DNA from: Phytomonas francai
Lineage: Eukaryota; Euglenozoa; Kinetoplastea; Trypanosomatida; Trypanosomatidae
Direction of reading: 5' to 3'
Assembly (NCBI GenBank): GCA_001766655.1
Contig: MJCC01000010.1
Span: 328,589 to 392,588, forward strand
Length of the DNA stretch: 64,000 nt
Numbering within the stretch: the first letter of the stretch is position 1; each line of letters begins with the position of its first letter. This document shows, piece after piece, positions 47,479-57,939 of the stretch. Both the position numbers and the translations under genes were made by a program. The notes under the pieces were generated by a model that saw only the letters and a program-made list of their open reading frames with translations, ran no database searches and was not told where the DNA came from.

Positions 47479-48069
47479 TCATGTGCTTATATGCGAAGCG
47501 CTGAGGATTGGATTCATCCAAAGCCCATCCCCGAGATGGTGGACGTTCACGATGCATGGACCAGAATTCACACTCAAGATTTCATCGGATGACATCAGCA
47601 TGATCCCGAGCGCCACGGCGTGCTTCTTGCCCTCGATGTAGATGCCCACGACAGTCCCCGGCGGGAGCCCAGGTTGGATGCGCCCACCGTCGGAGGTGAG
47701 CCCCTGGCACATGATGTTGGCCCCGGACACGACGCTGCGGCAGCCCCCGAAGTCCACCTGATGCCCTTCGAGCAGAAAGGGGTACTTGTGAAGCAGACGG
47801 AGGTGGGGCATGTAGGGGCCATCGTGGTGGTTAAAGAAAAGCACCTCGGGTTGGGAGCTTACCAGCGTGATGCAGCGCACCTGGCCCTGGCAGCGGATGA
47901 TGAAGATATCCTGCTTCGGCGGCAAGACCTCGTCCCAGTAGTCCTCAAAGACGGGGAACTGCTCCCGAAGCTCCTGTCGCACCGCTTGCTGCTCCTTGCG
48001 ACTGCTGCTGGCGATTTGGGCAACATTCTGCAGGGTAAATCGTTGAAAAAGATCCGAAGACGAGATCAT
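47479..48069 (-). CDS. MCT-1/Tma20-like PUA-domain translation factor
   Basis: A 196-aa protein of normal length for the family, with ATG at 48067-48069. The N-terminal half (FQRFTLQNVAQIASSSRKEQ, then PVFEDYWDEVLPPKQD) matches the DUF1947-like domain of MCTS1/Tma20. The C-terminal half is a PUA domain with FFNHHDGPYMPHLRLLHKYP, SGANIMCQGLTS, IEGKKHAVALGIM and GDGLWMN, all family hallmarks. With its partner DENR/Tma22, MCT-1 recycles 40S subunits and supports reinitiation. No defect is visible. The DENR partner is not in this window. Confidence 0.93.
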   Translation of the reverse strand: MISSSDLFQRFTLQNVAQIASSSRKEQQAVRQELREQFPVFEDYWDEVLPPKQDIFIIRCQGQVRCITLVSSQPEVLFFNHHDGPYMPHLRLLHKYPFLLEGHQVDFGGCRSVVSGANIMCQGLTSDGGRIQPGLPPGTVVGIYIEGKKHAVALGIMLMSSDEILSVNSGPCIVNVHHLGDGLWMNPILSASHIST

Positions 48070-48854
48070 TATTTTCCTTTTTAGTTGAAAAAATTCTGTG
48101 GAGCACCCGTATATACATATATGTGCAAAAATGGAGAGACACGAGGTTTAAAAGAAATACAGATGTGAGAGATAATAAGTTCAAACATGCAAAATGCAAA
48201 CGATAGAGAGTAGTATTAAATCCAATTTTCCACAGCATCGTAACCTCTTGTGCAAATTCACGCTCTCCTAGGCTACACGCGTAGTGCACCTCGTCGTGTT
48301 TATGCCACAGCGGCCAAGAATCCTCGGATTTTGAAAGCGGTTTCTTTTGCAAAACCTTTTCTGATTGCTTTTTTTATATTCAGAACTGCCTTACCAAAAT
48401 CCTGACCTTTACCCCCCAATTTTTTTTTAAAGAATGCTGAAGGTTGACAAAAGAAAGTGAAAGCTTAACATGCTTACCCAGTCGTATTAATAATTCCTTC
48501 CTGAAGTACCTTCATTTTCCTTCCACCATGTCGAAACGGTTCTTAAAAAAAAAATAGTGGATTAGTAAACTTTATAAATGCATGCAAACCGACATCCAAG
48601 CGAGTGATAAAGAAAATGTATTTAAAAAAAGAGCAATGGAAAATAGATTAAAAAAAAAAAACTGCATTTTTATTTCCCTTTACCCCAACGCAAACAAAAG
48701 GGAGGAATAAATGCAAAGGATGAATTCTTCAGTAAATAAATAACCCATAGTCAAATACAGACACGATGTTATTCCACAGCAACAAAGCTACCTCCCCTTA
48801 GTGTGAGTGCTTAAACATTATAGAGTCTCTCATCTGGATATTCGTGATATCGTG
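48070..48854. other. AT-rich spacer, nothing recognised
   Basis: About 785 bases. It has several A/T homopolymers and short frames, some overlapping the MCT-1 gene end in another frame. No gene called. Confidence 0.5.
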
Positions 48855-51800
48855 CTAATCCCTTTTTGAAAAGACGCTAGCAGTGGCAGAAACGGTGCTG
48901 CCCATCGCCTTGAAACCCTTTGCCACCGCCCTACCGGTCACCTCGAAACCTGCCAAAAAATTCGGATGCACCACCCTCTCGACGGCGTTCTCCGCCTCCC
49001 TAAGATCAATCCAACTGTTCAGGTCGGAAACGGCGCTGCTAAGTTGCAAAGGAAAGTGCTTCGCCGCGGCAAGCTCCGGCATCACCTCGCTAAGCCGCTT
49101 TTGCCATAGTGGGATGAGCAGGGTGCACTGGGTATCAAACTCCTTCACACACTCGCGCATCTGTGCGAAGTCCCGCTCTCCCGCGTCGTACGCGCCCTGC
49201 AGGGCGTCCTGGATGCTCGACTGCATCCGCAGCGTCGCGTGGGAGACCGTCGTCCCGCAGACGCTCCTCGCGACGGTGTACTGGAGAAGCTCCTTGAGCT
49301 GCGGGATGCGGCGAAAGACGTAGTCCATCGCGTCCGCGAACCCTTCCTCGGCGACAACGCCGTCCCGGTATGGAACCCTGGCTTGCCCCTCCAGCTGCGT
49401 CTTCCAGTAGGCGTAGGAGAAGGTCGGTTTCAGACGCTCCTCAACTTCGGCAGTGAAGGCACCTAAAAGTTTCTCGATCCCTTTCTGGAGTGGTTTAGAG
49501 AAGAATGCGGCGCACTCGGCTAGCAACCGCGGCGATCCCATGATCTGCTCCTCGTTTTGGTTATCATCCGCGACCCAATGAAGCATAAACTGCTGCTCCA
49601 CACACGAAACGAGCACCGGGATGGCCGCACAGGTCGACACCAACGTCGCGAATTCCAGAACGGCGCGGGGGCTAATGGTCATGAGGCGTTGCTGTAGAAA
49701 CTCCGCCGCGGTGCGAAATAGAACGGATATATACTTCATCAGCATTTCATCCACGTTATTGAGTTCAGACTGCCGGATCGCTGAAAAAGGGTCCACCACC
49801 ACCACCGAGTAGCACTGAGAGATGAATTTGAGTACCATGTTTCCGACAGAGGGAACGATAAGGCTGTAGGGCAGCTTTACAAGCCCAGATGTGTACGTCT
49901 TTGGGATAGGCAATTCCAAGGAAGTGCACGTGTTTAGGTAAAATCGGCTCACATTGGACTCGAACTGCAGGGCATCGCTAACGTTAAGAGGACGCAAGGA
50001 ATCCATCAGGATGATTTGGGAGCACTCTAAGCACGCGTCTTGTAGCCAGGTACTGGTGAGTTGGTCCGTGATGGACTCCACGACGCGGAATAGTACCAGG
50101 GAGTTCAACTCGACGCACTTCACGGCTGTACTGGTCATCTGAATCAAGCGGCGAAGGATGTTGAACACCTCAACCATCCGTTCGGAGTAGGATGGGTCTG
50201 AGGAGAGGGTCTTAGACACCGTCCACACGCGGTCCGCTATCGCGGAAGCCACGAGACCCCACGTCTTCAAAACCTCGGAGCTTGACAGCGGGGATGGTGC
50301 GGTGGCATGCCAGACGATGTCCTCAATAAGCATAAACCCCAGTGCTGTCGTGCAGTATGTGGTGAAATTTTTGACAAGCTCCTCCCCAGAGATGTTTTCC
50401 ACCGCGAGGGGATACTCCAGGATGCTGGACTTTGCCTGTTCGGTGCGGCCCTCTGCGTAGTATTTGCAAAAGTAGTCCCCACGCCGAAGCTCATGGAATA
50501 CGCTCTGGATGGATGCCCCGCTCACAATTTTGGCAATTACATCGACCTGAGCAAACTTCTCGGATACCATCGAGGCATTTTGGTAGCATTCAGTCAGACT
50601 CCACTTGCTTTCCTCTTGGACAAACACAATACTCTTGGTGAACGACCCGGGAGTGATGCGGCCGCCCCAGGAAAGCGCCGCGGCTCCCATGAGGCTTGCC
50701 TGGTCGTTCAGCAGCTTCAGCCACTCGTTCAGGTGCTTTGTGGCGTGTGTGAAGACCGTTTGCAAGATGGCCGGGACGCGGATTTGCAGAACGTAGACCC
50801 CGAGCGTCGACTCCGCCATCGGCACTGCGAGCTGGACCAACTCGCGCAGGGACGCGATGGTGCCGATGAGCTGCTGTTTCTGCAGCTGCGTCTCGACCGT
50901 CTCCAAGTACTCCACCACGGCGATCGACTTTTGCAGGAGATCACGGACGCGGACGAGGTTATCGCGCGAGCTCTGGCATTGAAGCAGGCTCGCGGCGGCC
51001 TGCTTGATGTTCAACACGGCCGAGCGCACGAGCGCGGTCGCCCCACTCAGCTCCTCGCCCACGCGCTGCGCGTCCTTCTCGGAGATGGTCAGACACTTCT
51101 GGGATACGTTGATCAAGGTCGGGTAGTGATGCTCGCAGAGAACCTCCACCTGGTGTTCGTTTTGTTTGATGAAAACGGAGAGGTCGTTGAGTAGGCTCTC
51201 ATCCTCGTGACGGATGTACGCGTTTTTGAGCGTGGTGTAGTCCACAAACTCCCCGTCCACTAAGGACATGACGGAGATATAGCGCGAGGGCGCGATCTGC
51301 TGGAGCCCTTGGCTCCCTTCCCCCGCAGCCAATGAGGTTGAATTCGTGTAGAGCTTCTTGGACTCGTTTGCCGTTCGATGCAAAACGGCCAGCGCCGTAT
51401 CGTCCGCTTCGCTGCCGGAGGAATCCGAATCCCCATTCCCTCCCTCTTCCTCTGCGGTGGCCTTGCCGCCGACCTCCCAACTCGTCTTCGACGCCATACC
51501 AACCTCCTCGAGCTCTAACAGCGCGCCCATGCGCTGGGAATTGTGCACGAGTAGGTTTATTTTGTCAGCTATCGCATTTGCGTCGAAGGAGGAGTTGGCC
51601 TCGAGGGTGACTTGAATGAAGTCGTCCTTGTCTGTGGCCTTGTGGGCCCCGGCTTCATGGGCGCCCTTGTCTTCCCTTGAATTTCCGTTTATGGTTTGCG
51701 ATGTGGATATCATCGAGGAAAGGGTAAGCTTTTTCTGTCTTGCCTCGACAAGAAGGGTACGATTAGGCCAGCGGTGGTATAAATGGTATCCTTTTTTCTT

Positions 51801-51962
51801 GATAAGATAGGTGTAGAACTTGGTCGACGCAAGAAGAACGTGCTTGCGGGTGCCATGTCGTGGCAAGAAGATGTGATCCGCCGTGAGGAAGAGGACTCGG
51901 GGAACGTCGCAATGTTCTCGCAAAATTTTATGAATTCTACGGTCTAAAATGGTGCCATCCAT
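48855..51962 (-). CDS. SEC15: Exocyst complex subunit Sec15 (EXOC6)
   Basis: A 1035-aa protein with ATG at 51960-51962; the open frame extends 19 codons to a TTG. From about residue 240 the sequence follows Sec15 architecture. A helical N-domain (LNDLSVFIKQNEHQVEVLCE, then KSIAVVEYLETVETQL) is followed by the LRRGDYFCKYYAEGR region (about 490). Then come TTALGFMLIED (about 540-550) and the long alpha-helical C-domain with VPSVGNMVLKFISQCYSVV. Sec15 is the exocyst subunit that contacts Rab11-type GTPases and tethers secretory vesicles to the plasma membrane, in trypanosomatids at the flagellar pocket. The first 230 residues (LFLTADHIFLPRHG, then HRWPNRTLLVEARQ) are an extra domain reminiscent of a PH-like fold, as seen in Sec3, followed by a Glu/Asp/Ser-rich linker. 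Sec15 is favoured over other exocyst subunits on the core region; the extension is unusual. Confidence 0.78.
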   Translation of the reverse strand: MDGTILDRRIHKILREHCDVPRVLFLTADHIFLPRHGTRKHVLLASTKFYTYLIKKKGYHLYHRWPNRTLLVEARQKKLTLSSMISTSQTINGNSREDKGAHEAGAHKATDKDDFIQVTLEANSSFDANAIADKINLLVHNSQRMGALLELEEVGMASKTSWEVGGKATAEEEGGNGDSDSSGSEADDTALAVLHRTANESKKLYTNSTSLAAGEGSQGLQQIAPSRYISVMSLVDGEFVDYTTLKNAYIRHEDESLLNDLSVFIKQNEHQVEVLCEHHYPTLINVSQKCLTISEKDAQRVGEELSGATALVRSAVLNIKQAAASLLQCQSSRDNLVRVRDLLQKSIAVVEYLETVETQLQKQQLIGTIASLRELVQLAVPMAESTLGVYVLQIRVPAILQTVFTHATKHLNEWLKLLNDQASLMGAAALSWGGRITPGSFTKSIVFVQEESKWSLTECYQNASMVSEKFAQVDVIAKIVSGASIQSVFHELRRGDYFCKYYAEGRTEQAKSSILEYPLAVENISGEELVKNFTTYCTTALGFMLIEDIVWHATAPSPLSSSEVLKTWGLVASAIADRVWTVSKTLSSDPSYSERMVEVFNILRRLIQMTSTAVKCVELNSLVLFRVVESITDQLTSTWLQDACLECSQIILMDSLRPLNVSDALQFESNVSRFYLNTCTSLELPIPKTYTSGLVKLPYSLIVPSVGNMVLKFISQCYSVVVVDPFSAIRQSELNNVDEMLMKYISVLFRTAAEFLQQRLMTISPRAVLEFATLVSTCAAIPVLVSCVEQQFMLHWVADDNQNEEQIMGSPRLLAECAAFFSKPLQKGIEKLLGAFTAEVEERLKPTFSYAYWKTQLEGQARVPYRDGVVAEEGFADAMDYVFRRIPQLKELLQYTVARSVCGTTVSHATLRMQSSIQDALQGAYDAGERDFAQMRECVKEFDTQCTLLIPLWQKRLSEVMPELAAAKHFPLQLSSAVSDLNSWIDLREAENAVERVVHPNFLAGFEVTGRAVAKGFKAMGSTVSATASVFSKRD

Positions 51963-52545
51963 TTCGTCAATTGTATCCGCAACTGGGTATAAGGCCTTGA
52001 TAAAATGAAAAGAATGCAAGTCAGAAGCAGATAATGGTGATGTGCGCGGTGTGCGCTCGGTTGGAGGGATGCAAAAGGAAAAAATACTTATTTACTCTTG
52101 ATAGGTAAGCTAGTCAAGATGCACCTTCCCTTGTTTAGAACAAAATTTAGTTTTGTGAGGGCAATGAGGGGGGGGGGGGGGGGGAAGAATTCATATAGGT
52201 AAATTCTAGAGGGAATTAATCGCACCATTAAGAGAACAAAGACCACTTTTTTTCCTGTCTCCCTTGTTCGCCCATTCCCGAAGAGGGAAAAAAGATATGC
52301 TGGAAGTCTATCGAAGATATTTCAATCTAAATCAGTACGGTCTAAAGGCATGATAGACCTCTCTTAAAACAACAAGAACAGTAGAAATCTAATACAACAT
52401 GTAAACTCTATAGTCCCCTTACTAGTACAAAAGCACGGTTGAGCTATTGACTTCCAAATGATTGAGCAAAAACACTTCGTGTGAAGAGAAAATCAGGAGG
52501 ATGAGAGGCTTGATAAGTGCAATAAGCATCTTATGCAGCTTATGT
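51963..52545. other. Spacer with 17-base G run
   Basis: About 580 bases. A G run at 52168-52184 reads as poly-C on the transcript, about 200 nt before the Sec15 ATG, and could serve as its polypyrimidine tract. Nothing else recognised. Confidence 0.55.
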
Positions 52546-54831
52546 CTATTCCGTCGTTGGTTGGTGTGGATCGGTATTCTTTTTCCTTCGTTTGAACCAA
52601 GGAAAAAGACATTGAAAAAGTTCCTTAGAGCCAGACTTTTTTTTCCCTTTGCTACATCCATTACAGTTTCTACCGCAGCAGCACGGCTTCCTTTTTTTCT
52701 CAGATAATGAGCACGGTGGGGTTGGAAATACGATAGAGGAGCCCCTTGATAGTGATAGAAAATTTTGAGGTGGATAAGCTGCGCGATTGACATCTGTATT
52801 AGAAATTGTGTTCCCATTATTGTCTGGGAGATGTAAAGTAGCTTGCTGAGTGCTTCCTTTCTGATCGTCGGGCCGAGACTTTGTATTGGCGGCTGGCGCA
52901 GAGCCTTCTTCCGCAAAAGGCTCAAAGATTTGAGGGTCTTTTCGTTGAGAATTTGATGGTCTGCGCGCACTAGATTCTTTGTCGTGTTTATTGAAAGGAG
53001 CTTTTACCGTCGGCTGATTCTCCTCTTGGACAGGCTCTGTAGGAAGTGCAGGTTCACGAGAGGTTGACAGAGGCACGTACTCGGTACAGAAGAAGTCTTT
53101 GATTCCCTTGCTCCGAGAGGGAACCGTCTTGACATTTGGATTCCATAGAAACCGATTGGAGGGGTCCGTGGAGCTATTGAAAAGGGTGATCGCTGCTGGT
53201 GGGGGCAATGTCCGGTTTCCCTGGTTGGCTGGATGCGCAACACTCAATGACTGGGCTTCCGAGCCGTAGTACGGGATAGGGGAACATTGGATAACCTGCT
53301 GTGGATGCTCCGGGGATTCTACAGAGATTTCCTTCTCCTGTGGAGGCATATGAAAACTCCCTGAGGCGGTACGCGAGGTCCGTTTAGCAGTGAGGCTGTC
53401 GGCGGGTCCTAGGGGGCCAGGACTACGCGATAATTCGTCAGAGAGTTTCTGCTGTTCGGCATGCAAATTTTTCTCTCTCTTTCTAAGTGTCAACTCCTTA
53501 GCTGGATCGTCACTAACACGGATAGCATCTGACGACGGTATCGCTGTCGCAGGACTGGCCCCTTCATCGACCTCAGCATGAGGGGCGTCCTTGGTTCTAT
53601 TTTCCACCGATGGCGACGTATCTAATACGGAAAGAGCATTTGTAGACAGGTTGGTACCACACAGCTGAGAAGAATGAACTAGGTCCGGTGCGGAAACGAT
53701 TATGGGAAGTTCAAGTTTTCCGTCTGGCTGCAACGATGTCGGCGTAATGAATGGCTTTTGAAGTGGCTGACCCTCTATTTTTTCATCCACGTGCCGCTCC
53801 GCACTGACGTCTTTCACTATTCGCCCCTTTTCTACCCTAATAAAAACTGTTTTATCCGAAAGTATTGGTGTGGAGTCTGCTTTTAGGGTTTTATTTGGGG
53901 GTGTAACGTGTTTCACAGAAGAAGGTGAGTGATGCATGACCTCTTCAAATTTATTCTGCCTATCCCCCTCGCTATGATGTATTTTGGGTTGCTCCCTCAC
54001 GTGACCAAATGGAGTGTCCTGAGAAGAAAAAGTGTCATTGACCTTCGTCGGATACCCGGCAGAGACAGGCTCCGACTGATGTCCACTGCTGCATGCTATG
54101 CCCCGCGTGGGATCGCCGGCAACCTCCACTGTACTCCCTTCAAGTGTACAAGGTTGAGGCGAATCACAAATCATATAATTCACCGTATTTGTATTAGAGT
54201 CCTCAGGTACCACAATTTTTTGTAAACATGCAATGGTATTGCTTTTGAGGCTTGTATTGTCGTGCAAAGTCTGTCGCTTCACTTCGTCCAGTAAATACTG
54301 TTTTTCGTTAAGAAGCTTAAGCTCCAGCTTCTTGAGGGACCTCTCCTTCTCAAGGATGGCATTGCATGCCGCCGCAGCGGCTAGCTCTAAATCTTTTCTC
54401 GTGAGCGTCGCTGGATGAGATACCTTGCCAGCATGCTTCCGGCCCTCGGAACCCGCACTGCTTCTCCCAGATGCGTTCGAGGAAGTTGAACGTGATGTGT
54501 AGCTGTAAGTATACTCAGAGTACGAATATTCAGACGATTTGGTCAAGGGTGTCGAAGCTCCCTGGACAAGTCTGGAACGTCCTTTTGTATCAATGTAGCG
54601 TTGATTTTGGGGCTCTAGATGACGCTCGGGTGACTTCGGTGGCGGCGGCAGCAATGAGATTTGTTTTTTGGTACGGTTATGCGCCAAATTACCGGAATCC
54701 TCAGTATTAAAATAGGAATGGGGCGGCTTTGAAATTCTGTCATCTAATGTACCGTGTGAAAGCCTACTGTTGCTAGCCGCAGAATCATGATATATCTTGA
54801 TCTTTTCCTTGAAATAATTATTTTTATGCAT
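52546..54831 (-). CDS. Unknown 761-aa disordered protein with Cys-rich basic tail
   Basis: ATG at 54829-54831, stop-free over 761 codons. Residues 1-140 are Ser/Tyr/Thr-rich with a run of SYSEYTYSYTSR. Residues about 150-195 are a coiled coil (ACNAILEKERSLKKLELKLL). The central 500 residues are Pro/Ser/Glu-rich and look disordered. The C-terminal 50 residues contain CCCGRNCNGC followed by Lys/Arg clusters (KGKKKSG, FKRRKK). Clustered cysteines beside a polybasic patch suggest palmitoylation and membrane or flagellar-membrane association, or alternatively metal binding. No family is recognised. The function remains open. Confidence 0.65.
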   Translation of the reverse strand: MHKNNYFKEKIKIYHDSAASNSRLSHGTLDDRISKPPHSYFNTEDSGNLAHNRTKKQISLLPPPPKSPERHLEPQNQRYIDTKGRSRLVQGASTPLTKSSEYSYSEYTYSYTSRSTSSNASGRSSAGSEGRKHAGKVSHPATLTRKDLELAAAAACNAILEKERSLKKLELKLLNEKQYLLDEVKRQTLHDNTSLKSNTIACLQKIVVPEDSNTNTVNYMICDSPQPCTLEGSTVEVAGDPTRGIACSSGHQSEPVSAGYPTKVNDTFSSQDTPFGHVREQPKIHHSEGDRQNKFEEVMHHSPSSVKHVTPPNKTLKADSTPILSDKTVFIRVEKGRIVKDVSAERHVDEKIEGQPLQKPFITPTSLQPDGKLELPIIVSAPDLVHSSQLCGTNLSTNALSVLDTSPSVENRTKDAPHAEVDEGASPATAIPSSDAIRVSDDPAKELTLRKREKNLHAEQQKLSDELSRSPGPLGPADSLTAKRTSRTASGSFHMPPQEKEISVESPEHPQQVIQCSPIPYYGSEAQSLSVAHPANQGNRTLPPPAAITLFNSSTDPSNRFLWNPNVKTVPSRSKGIKDFFCTEYVPLSTSREPALPTEPVQEENQPTVKAPFNKHDKESSARRPSNSQRKDPQIFEPFAEEGSAPAANTKSRPDDQKGSTQQATLHLPDNNGNTISNTDVNRAAYPPQNFLSLSRGSSIVFPTPPCSLSEKKRKPCCCGRNCNGCSKGKKKSGSKELFQCLFPWFKRRKKNTDPHQPTTE

Positions 54832-55668
54832 TTTTTACACCTGCTTCGAAATAATGTATCAAGCAAACGGTACCCAAAAATGTATATAATTTTTAAAAAT
54901 TAGTCAATATCATGTAGGGAAGAGTGTGTGCTACCCATTTTAAAAATCTCGGCAAGTTTAACTTATATGTTCAATAAAACCGCAGGTGTGCAAAATTGAT
55001 ACCGCTTAAATATATAGACATTCGAGAATGACTTTCGATTAATTTTATACATTGCAACTAGCCCAGACGTGAAAAGGAATAGTTCTTTTGCTAAATGTTT
55101 AAAATTTCCACCGCTTGGTTATACATGTTTCTATAAGCATATTTGAACTCATTTCGATATTCCATTCTGACCTATCCATGCGTCACCATAACAGACGAAT
55201 TTTATCCCATGCAATAGTTTAATATTTAATGTGATTTCAATGCTTTTAAATTTGGAAAGTGGTAACAACCACTCGGAAGCAAGAGAATAACCTTCATCGT
55301 CAAAGTCACAGCAATGCGTTTGCTATTAATTTTTTACATTAAAAAAAAAAATTGCAATGCAACACATTTACCTTAACACATTCCCAACAATTCAGTCAAT
55401 AGTTTCTGCTCTCTGCTACCTCATAAGTATGACCAGAAGACATCTAGCATCTCTACGATAAAAAGAATTCATAGAATTTATATTTTAATTTTAATATCAT
55501 TTTAACTGTGATGCAAGATACAAGTAAAAAGTAATGGGGTCAACTTTCCCATCCATTTCTTTTCTTTACTTTGCTCGATGACAGAACCCAACTATTCAAA
55601 AATAAAACGCCACTTTCAGATTCTGCCTTGTAATGATAAAAAAGGATCAAGTGATAATATACCGCATC
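54832..55668. other. AT-rich spacer, nothing recognised
   Basis: About 840 bases with low GC and no supportable open frame. Confidence 0.55.
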
Positions 55669-56499
55669 TTACGAAGGTGTGTCTGGTTCCATCCAGATAC
55701 GCGCTCGGAACGTCTTGTATAAATCCCTCACTAAATTACGAAAGTCCAGTCTCTGTTGTGCCTGGAAAAAAAATGTCAGCTTGCGTCGGTCAAACTGATA
55801 CTCTGCATCCACAATCCGCATGTTCAACCCATGTTCCTGCACCTTTTCTTGCGCAACCTCGACAGCACGCGTTTCCAACCCCGTCTGAACACTCTGCAGT
55901 TGCTCCACCTCCTTTGTAGTGGCCACGCGAAGCACCTCACCGACGCACTTCGACCATGAACGGTCTGCCTGACTGGAAGAATCTCCGTCGGCAGTCTTTG
56001 AATGAGTCACCAAGCCTATATCCTCGCCGCGGTCACCCCCTACAACCACATACTCCCCTGGGGCTACGTAATAGGAAGATGAGTACTGCGCAATTCTCTT
56101 TCGCTTAAACTGAACCAACACCTGGCAAGAAAGATTGTAGTCTTTTGGTGGTGCATGATCCGAATGCTTACACGTTTCCTCGCCATGATCCGGACTAACT
56201 TGTATAGCACTTTTCACATCATCTATTAGGGTGTCAAAATCAATATGGTCGTGGACGGTAGACGGCGAAATCATGCTCTGAGGCGCGAGCTCATTAGAAA
56301 TGGGCTGAACGGGCGTGAGAAGTGGATCATCCATGGCATTTTCCTGTCCTGATGTCTCTCCTGAAAAATGGACTTCTAATTGTTGAAGTTGCATCATAAA
56401 GGAATGGTATGCCGATTGCAGACTCTCCGAGGACACTTCATACCAATGATCTATCACACGCTGGGTCTCATCAATTTCTTGAAGGAAAATGGAGTTCAT
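55669..56499 (-). CDS. PSP1 C-terminal domain protein
   Basis: A 276-aa protein from the ATG at 56497-56499; the open frame runs 32 codons further but only to a TTG. Residues about 130-275 match the PSP1 C-terminal domain. The early strand is VQFKRKRIAQYSSSYYVAPGEYVVV with RGEDIGLV, and the late part is HGLNMRIVDAEYQFDRRKLTFFF with DFRNLVRDLYKTFRARI. This domain occurs in yeast Psp1 and in bacterial RicT, and in trypanosomatids is found in several RNA-associated proteins. The N-terminal 120 residues are helical then disordered. Upstream, a C/T-rich block (complement of 56515-56531) lies in the leader, with an AG at 56584-56583 a possible splice acceptor. RNA-related function is inferred from family members only. 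Confidence 0.85.
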   Translation of the reverse strand: MNSIFLQEIDETQRVIDHWYEVSSESLQSAYHSFMMQLQQLEVHFSGETSGQENAMDDPLLTPVQPISNELAPQSMISPSTVHDHIDFDTLIDDVKSAIQVSPDHGEETCKHSDHAPPKDYNLSCQVLVQFKRKRIAQYSSSYYVAPGEYVVVGGDRGEDIGLVTHSKTADGDSSSQADRSWSKCVGEVLRVATTKEVEQLQSVQTGLETRAVEVAQEKVQEHGLNMRIVDAEYQFDRRKLTFFFQAQQRLDFRNLVRDLYKTFRARIWMEPDTPS

Positions 56500-56865
56500 T
56501 CCGCGTGTGTATAAAGGGGAGGAGGAGGGGGGGGGATAACAGCGAGAGTACGAAATAGACGATAGATGTACAACTCCAATGCCTGTGAAAGGCAATAACG
56601 AATAATAAAAATAATATTGGTAGTAGTAAATAAATATACTAAATATAAGAATTAAAAATGTAAGAAGTACTAAACGAGAAATTTTGGTTTCGGTATAAAA
56701 TGCATGAGTTGACGTTTTTTGGGTGGGATTGCATTATCGTACATATAGAGTTTCAAAACTATTGGTCTGTGATTTGGTACAATTGGACTAAGATTCTCAT
56801 CTACACAGAGAAATAACATCCAAAATTAGCGTTACGAAAAAAGAGTATAATAAATGGTACGAAAG
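56500..56865. other. Short spacer with polypyrimidine leader
   Basis: About 366 bases between NIF3-like and PSP1 genes; holds the C-run described for the PSP1-domain gene and otherwise AT-rich sequence. Confidence 0.5.
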
Positions 56866-57693
56866 CTACCAGGTCACCAGGGGATCATGATCTTCCTCAG
56901 AGACATAGAGAGTAATTTCATTTCCTAGCTCTTGTTGCAACTTCGCGAAAAGAATTTTCTTCAGGTAGCCTCGCTCGGTATTGGTGTGCTCACAGAGGAT
57001 AACAGCCTGTCCAGCAGCGTTGGCACCCAGGACGTCGTGATGGCCCATCTCACCCGTCAGGAGCACATCCACTCGGTTTTTCAGCCTACTGAACACGGAA
57101 CTTCCACTCCCCGCGCATACTGCAATGGATTTGATAGGATGCTCGGACGTCCATGCGGCAGGCAGTGCCACTCTCACCGTTGGTATCTCTAACTTTTCCT
57201 TGATGTTTGCCACGAGTTGACTAAGTAGAACGGCGTTCGCGAGGGTGGCGACGCGGCCGTATCCAGTGTCGGTGTTTTCTGACCCCTCCAGAACTTTGGC
57301 GACGATCGGGACGCTATTTTCGACCTCCCCGACGGCCGCGTGCACGAGCCAGTCGTTGATGCCACCTTTACACGCGTCCAAAGAGGTGTGTGGGGAGAAG
57401 ATGGACATGCCCTCGCGTACTGTGCGGAGGATGATGTTCGTCTTTGGGTCTTTCAAGAGGAGCCGCCCCATGGGTTTGAATATGGGTGGATGATAGGAAA
57501 GAATGACTTCCACATTCCTTTGCACACACTCTTCCATGACCTGTGGGGTGAGGTCTATAGTAAGCATGACAACGTTGCTCTTGTTGGAATTGGGAGACTC
57601 GACAAGGATGCCAACTGGGTCCCATGAGGTGTCTGCGAGGGCGAGGGGAGCGATTTTCTCCATCGCAATCGCCACCTTAGTGATTAAAGACAT
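56866..57693 (-). CDS. NIF3-like (DUF34) metal-dependent protein
   Basis: A 275-aa protein of the NIF3/YbgI family, with ATG at 57691-57693. Landmarks in order are PLALADTSWDPVGILVE, the ILSYHPPIF motif (eukaryotic YHPP form of the metal-binding HHP), TSLDACKGGINDWL, and the C-terminal GEMGHHDVLGA and HTNTERGYL with the remaining metal ligands (His, Glu). The family binds two metal ions and is proposed to act in metal or nucleotide-cofactor metabolism; the biochemical role is still debated. All ligand positions look intact. Length is typical of the short eukaryotic/bacterial form. Confidence 0.9.
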   Translation of the reverse strand: MSLITKVAIAMEKIAPLALADTSWDPVGILVESPNSNKSNVVMLTIDLTPQVMEECVQRNVEVILSYHPPIFKPMGRLLLKDPKTNIILRTVREGMSIFSPHTSLDACKGGINDWLVHAAVGEVENSVPIVAKVLEGSENTDTGYGRVATLANAVLLSQLVANIKEKLEIPTVRVALPAAWTSEHPIKSIAVCAGSGSSVFSRLKNRVDVLLTGEMGHHDVLGANAAGQAVILCEHTNTERGYLKKILFAKLQQELGNEITLYVSEEDHDPLVTW

Positions 57694-57939
57694 CGGAAAT
57701 TTTAATAGGCTGTTTTCGTGTTTAATGGAATCGGTGACTCAGATAGCTCATTCTTAAATCGTAAAAGCGGAAGATGATCAAAGGGGAGATTTAATTTTTG
57801 TTCAGTACAACGCACATACATTGTGAAAAATGAGAAAAACTAGGAAATTCTTAAAACGCACAACAGCGCATGTAGTATAAGATATGTAGATATAGAATAG
57901 CCTCTAGCAGTAAATAGAACACAGAAACCTTATTGTCCT

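Noticed and set aside
50307..51194. 295-codon plus-strand frame
   Set aside because: Antisense of Sec15; the minus frame has the conserved Sec15 pattern.
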